Assembly: GCA_011390385.1 (NCBI GenBank)
Contig: JAABSN010000220.1
Span: 1 to 5,425 of the forward strand
Length of the DNA stretch: 5,425 bases
Origin: Thioalkalivibrio nitratireducens
GTDB taxonomy: Bacteria > Pseudomonadota > Gammaproteobacteria > Ectothiorhodospirales > Ectothiorhodospiraceae
Direction of reading: 5' to 3'
Both the position numbers and the translations under genes were made by a program. Positions 4,820 through 5,425 of the stretch are shown one piece after another. The notes beneath the pieces are model-generated. The model did no database searches and had not been told where the DNA came from. It worked only from the letters and a program-made list of their open reading frames with translations. Positions within the stretch are counted from its first letter, which is position 1, and the number at the start of each line of letters is the position of its first letter.

Positions 4820-5425
4820 TCAACGCGGGTCGGACAAAGACGTTCCGTTGCCGGCGGCTGCAGCCCTGGTTCTGAACATCGCCCGATCCGCCTGCTGGAC
4901 AAGTGCTTGCAGTTCTTTCCCGTCATCCGGATACACGCTGACCCCGATGCTGAGCGACAAATCGATGGAGTGGCCGGCGATGAGCTCGGGGCCGGCAATG
5001 GCGGACTGCAGCTTCTTCGCCACCAGCATCGCATCCTCGACCCGGCGGGTTTCCCCGAGCAACACCACGAACTCGTCGCCCCCGTAGCGGGAAAGCGTGT
5101 CGGCATCACGCAGACATCCGGCGAGGCGCTGCGCCACCGTCACCAGCACTTCGTCTCCGGCATCGTGGCCCAGCGTGTCGTTGATCGATTTGAAGCGGTC
5201 GATGTCAATGAACAACACACCCACCTTGTAATTGTGTCGTTTTGCCATCCGCCGCGCCAGATCGAACTGCTCGTCCAGGGAAAACCGGTTGGCTTGTCCG
5301 GTCAGGGGATCCTGGCGGGCCAGGTAAAGCATTCTGTCGACCATGGCATGGGAGAAACGCACATCGCGGAAAATGATGACCGCGCCGACCATTTGTCCCT
5401 GCCGGTCGTGAATCGGTGCCGCGCT
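4820..5425 (-). CDS. PAS-GGDEF diguanylate cyclase, C-terminal part (5' end outside window)
   Basis: The visible 201 residues are the C-terminal part of a c-di-GMP synthase, which makes cyclic di-GMP from two GTP at or near the membrane. The frame runs off the window end with the tail of a PAS-type sensor (AAPIHDRQGQMVGAVIIFRD), followed by the linker and GGDEF opening LARQDPLTGQANR. Counting from the Met encoded at 5390-5392, metal-binding Asp63 lies in FIDIDRFKSIND, the catalytic GGDEF is 104-108 (bases 5069-5083), and an RxxD inhibitory site (R95-D98, RDAD) stands exactly five residues before it. SIGVSVYPDDG and a QADRAMFRTR helix complete the domain. All key residues are present, so it is probably active and subject to product inhibition. 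No EAL domain follows; the protein ends soon after. Its N-terminal sensor and membrane parts cannot be seen. Confidence 0.95.
   Translation of the reverse strand, partial: SAAPIHDRQGQMVGAVIIFRDVRFSHAMVDRMLYLARQDPLTGQANRFSLDEQFDLARRMAKRHNYKVGVLFIDIDRFKSINDTLGHDAGDEVLVTVAQRLAGCLRDADTLSRYGGDEFVVLLGETRRVEDAMLVAKKLQSAIAGPELIAGHSIDLSLSIGVSVYPDDGKELQALVQQADRAMFRTRAAAAGNGTSLSDPR

Overview
The window looks like an ordinary chromosomal segment of a high-GC Gram-negative bacterium. A proteobacterium is most likely, probably a gammaproteobacterium. The reasons are a lipoprotein signal on a periplasmic PQQ-type dehydrogenase, a Bax-like secreted glucosaminidase, a Crp/Fnr regulator of the 'NRLxxALP' type common in Proteobacteria, and a PAS-GGDEF signalling protein. 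Genus cannot be called from this. I see no transposase, phage gene, rRNA, tRNA or CRISPR array.

Layout. A cytosolic NAD(P)-binding atypical SDR (68-670, +) converges on a lipoprotein of the PQQ-dependent sugar/sorbosone dehydrogenase family (709-2067, -), with 38 bp between their stops. Next comes a 468 bp stretch (2068-2535) with no convincing intact gene. It holds a possible decayed reading frame, a cluster of four ATAGCG-type half-sites that can fold into hairpins, and a terminator-like hairpin. It is followed by a secreted Bax-like glucosaminidase-domain protein (2536-3519, +) and a 49-aa two-helix membrane peptide of the lmo0937 type (3632-3781, +). The leader of the small gene holds a 14-codon mini-ORF and a UNCG-loop hairpin that abuts its Shine-Dalgarno sequence. 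A 10-bp hairpin follows the small gene. Then come a Crp/Fnr-family regulator with a GTG start (4040-4762, +) and, convergent with it, the C-terminal part of a PAS-GGDEF diguanylate cyclase (4820-5425, -), cut off by the window end.

How the genes relate. The genes look like single units or pairs rather than one pathway. The envelope-facing genes (dehydrogenase lipoprotein, glucosaminidase, small membrane peptide) and the two regulators (Crp/Fnr, c-di-GMP synthase) would fit a stress/envelope accessory neighbourhood, but this is inference. I found no clear new multi-gene system. The most interesting signals are small: the mini-ORF/hairpin leader of the small membrane protein and the structured, lower-quality sequence upstream of the glucosaminidase gene.
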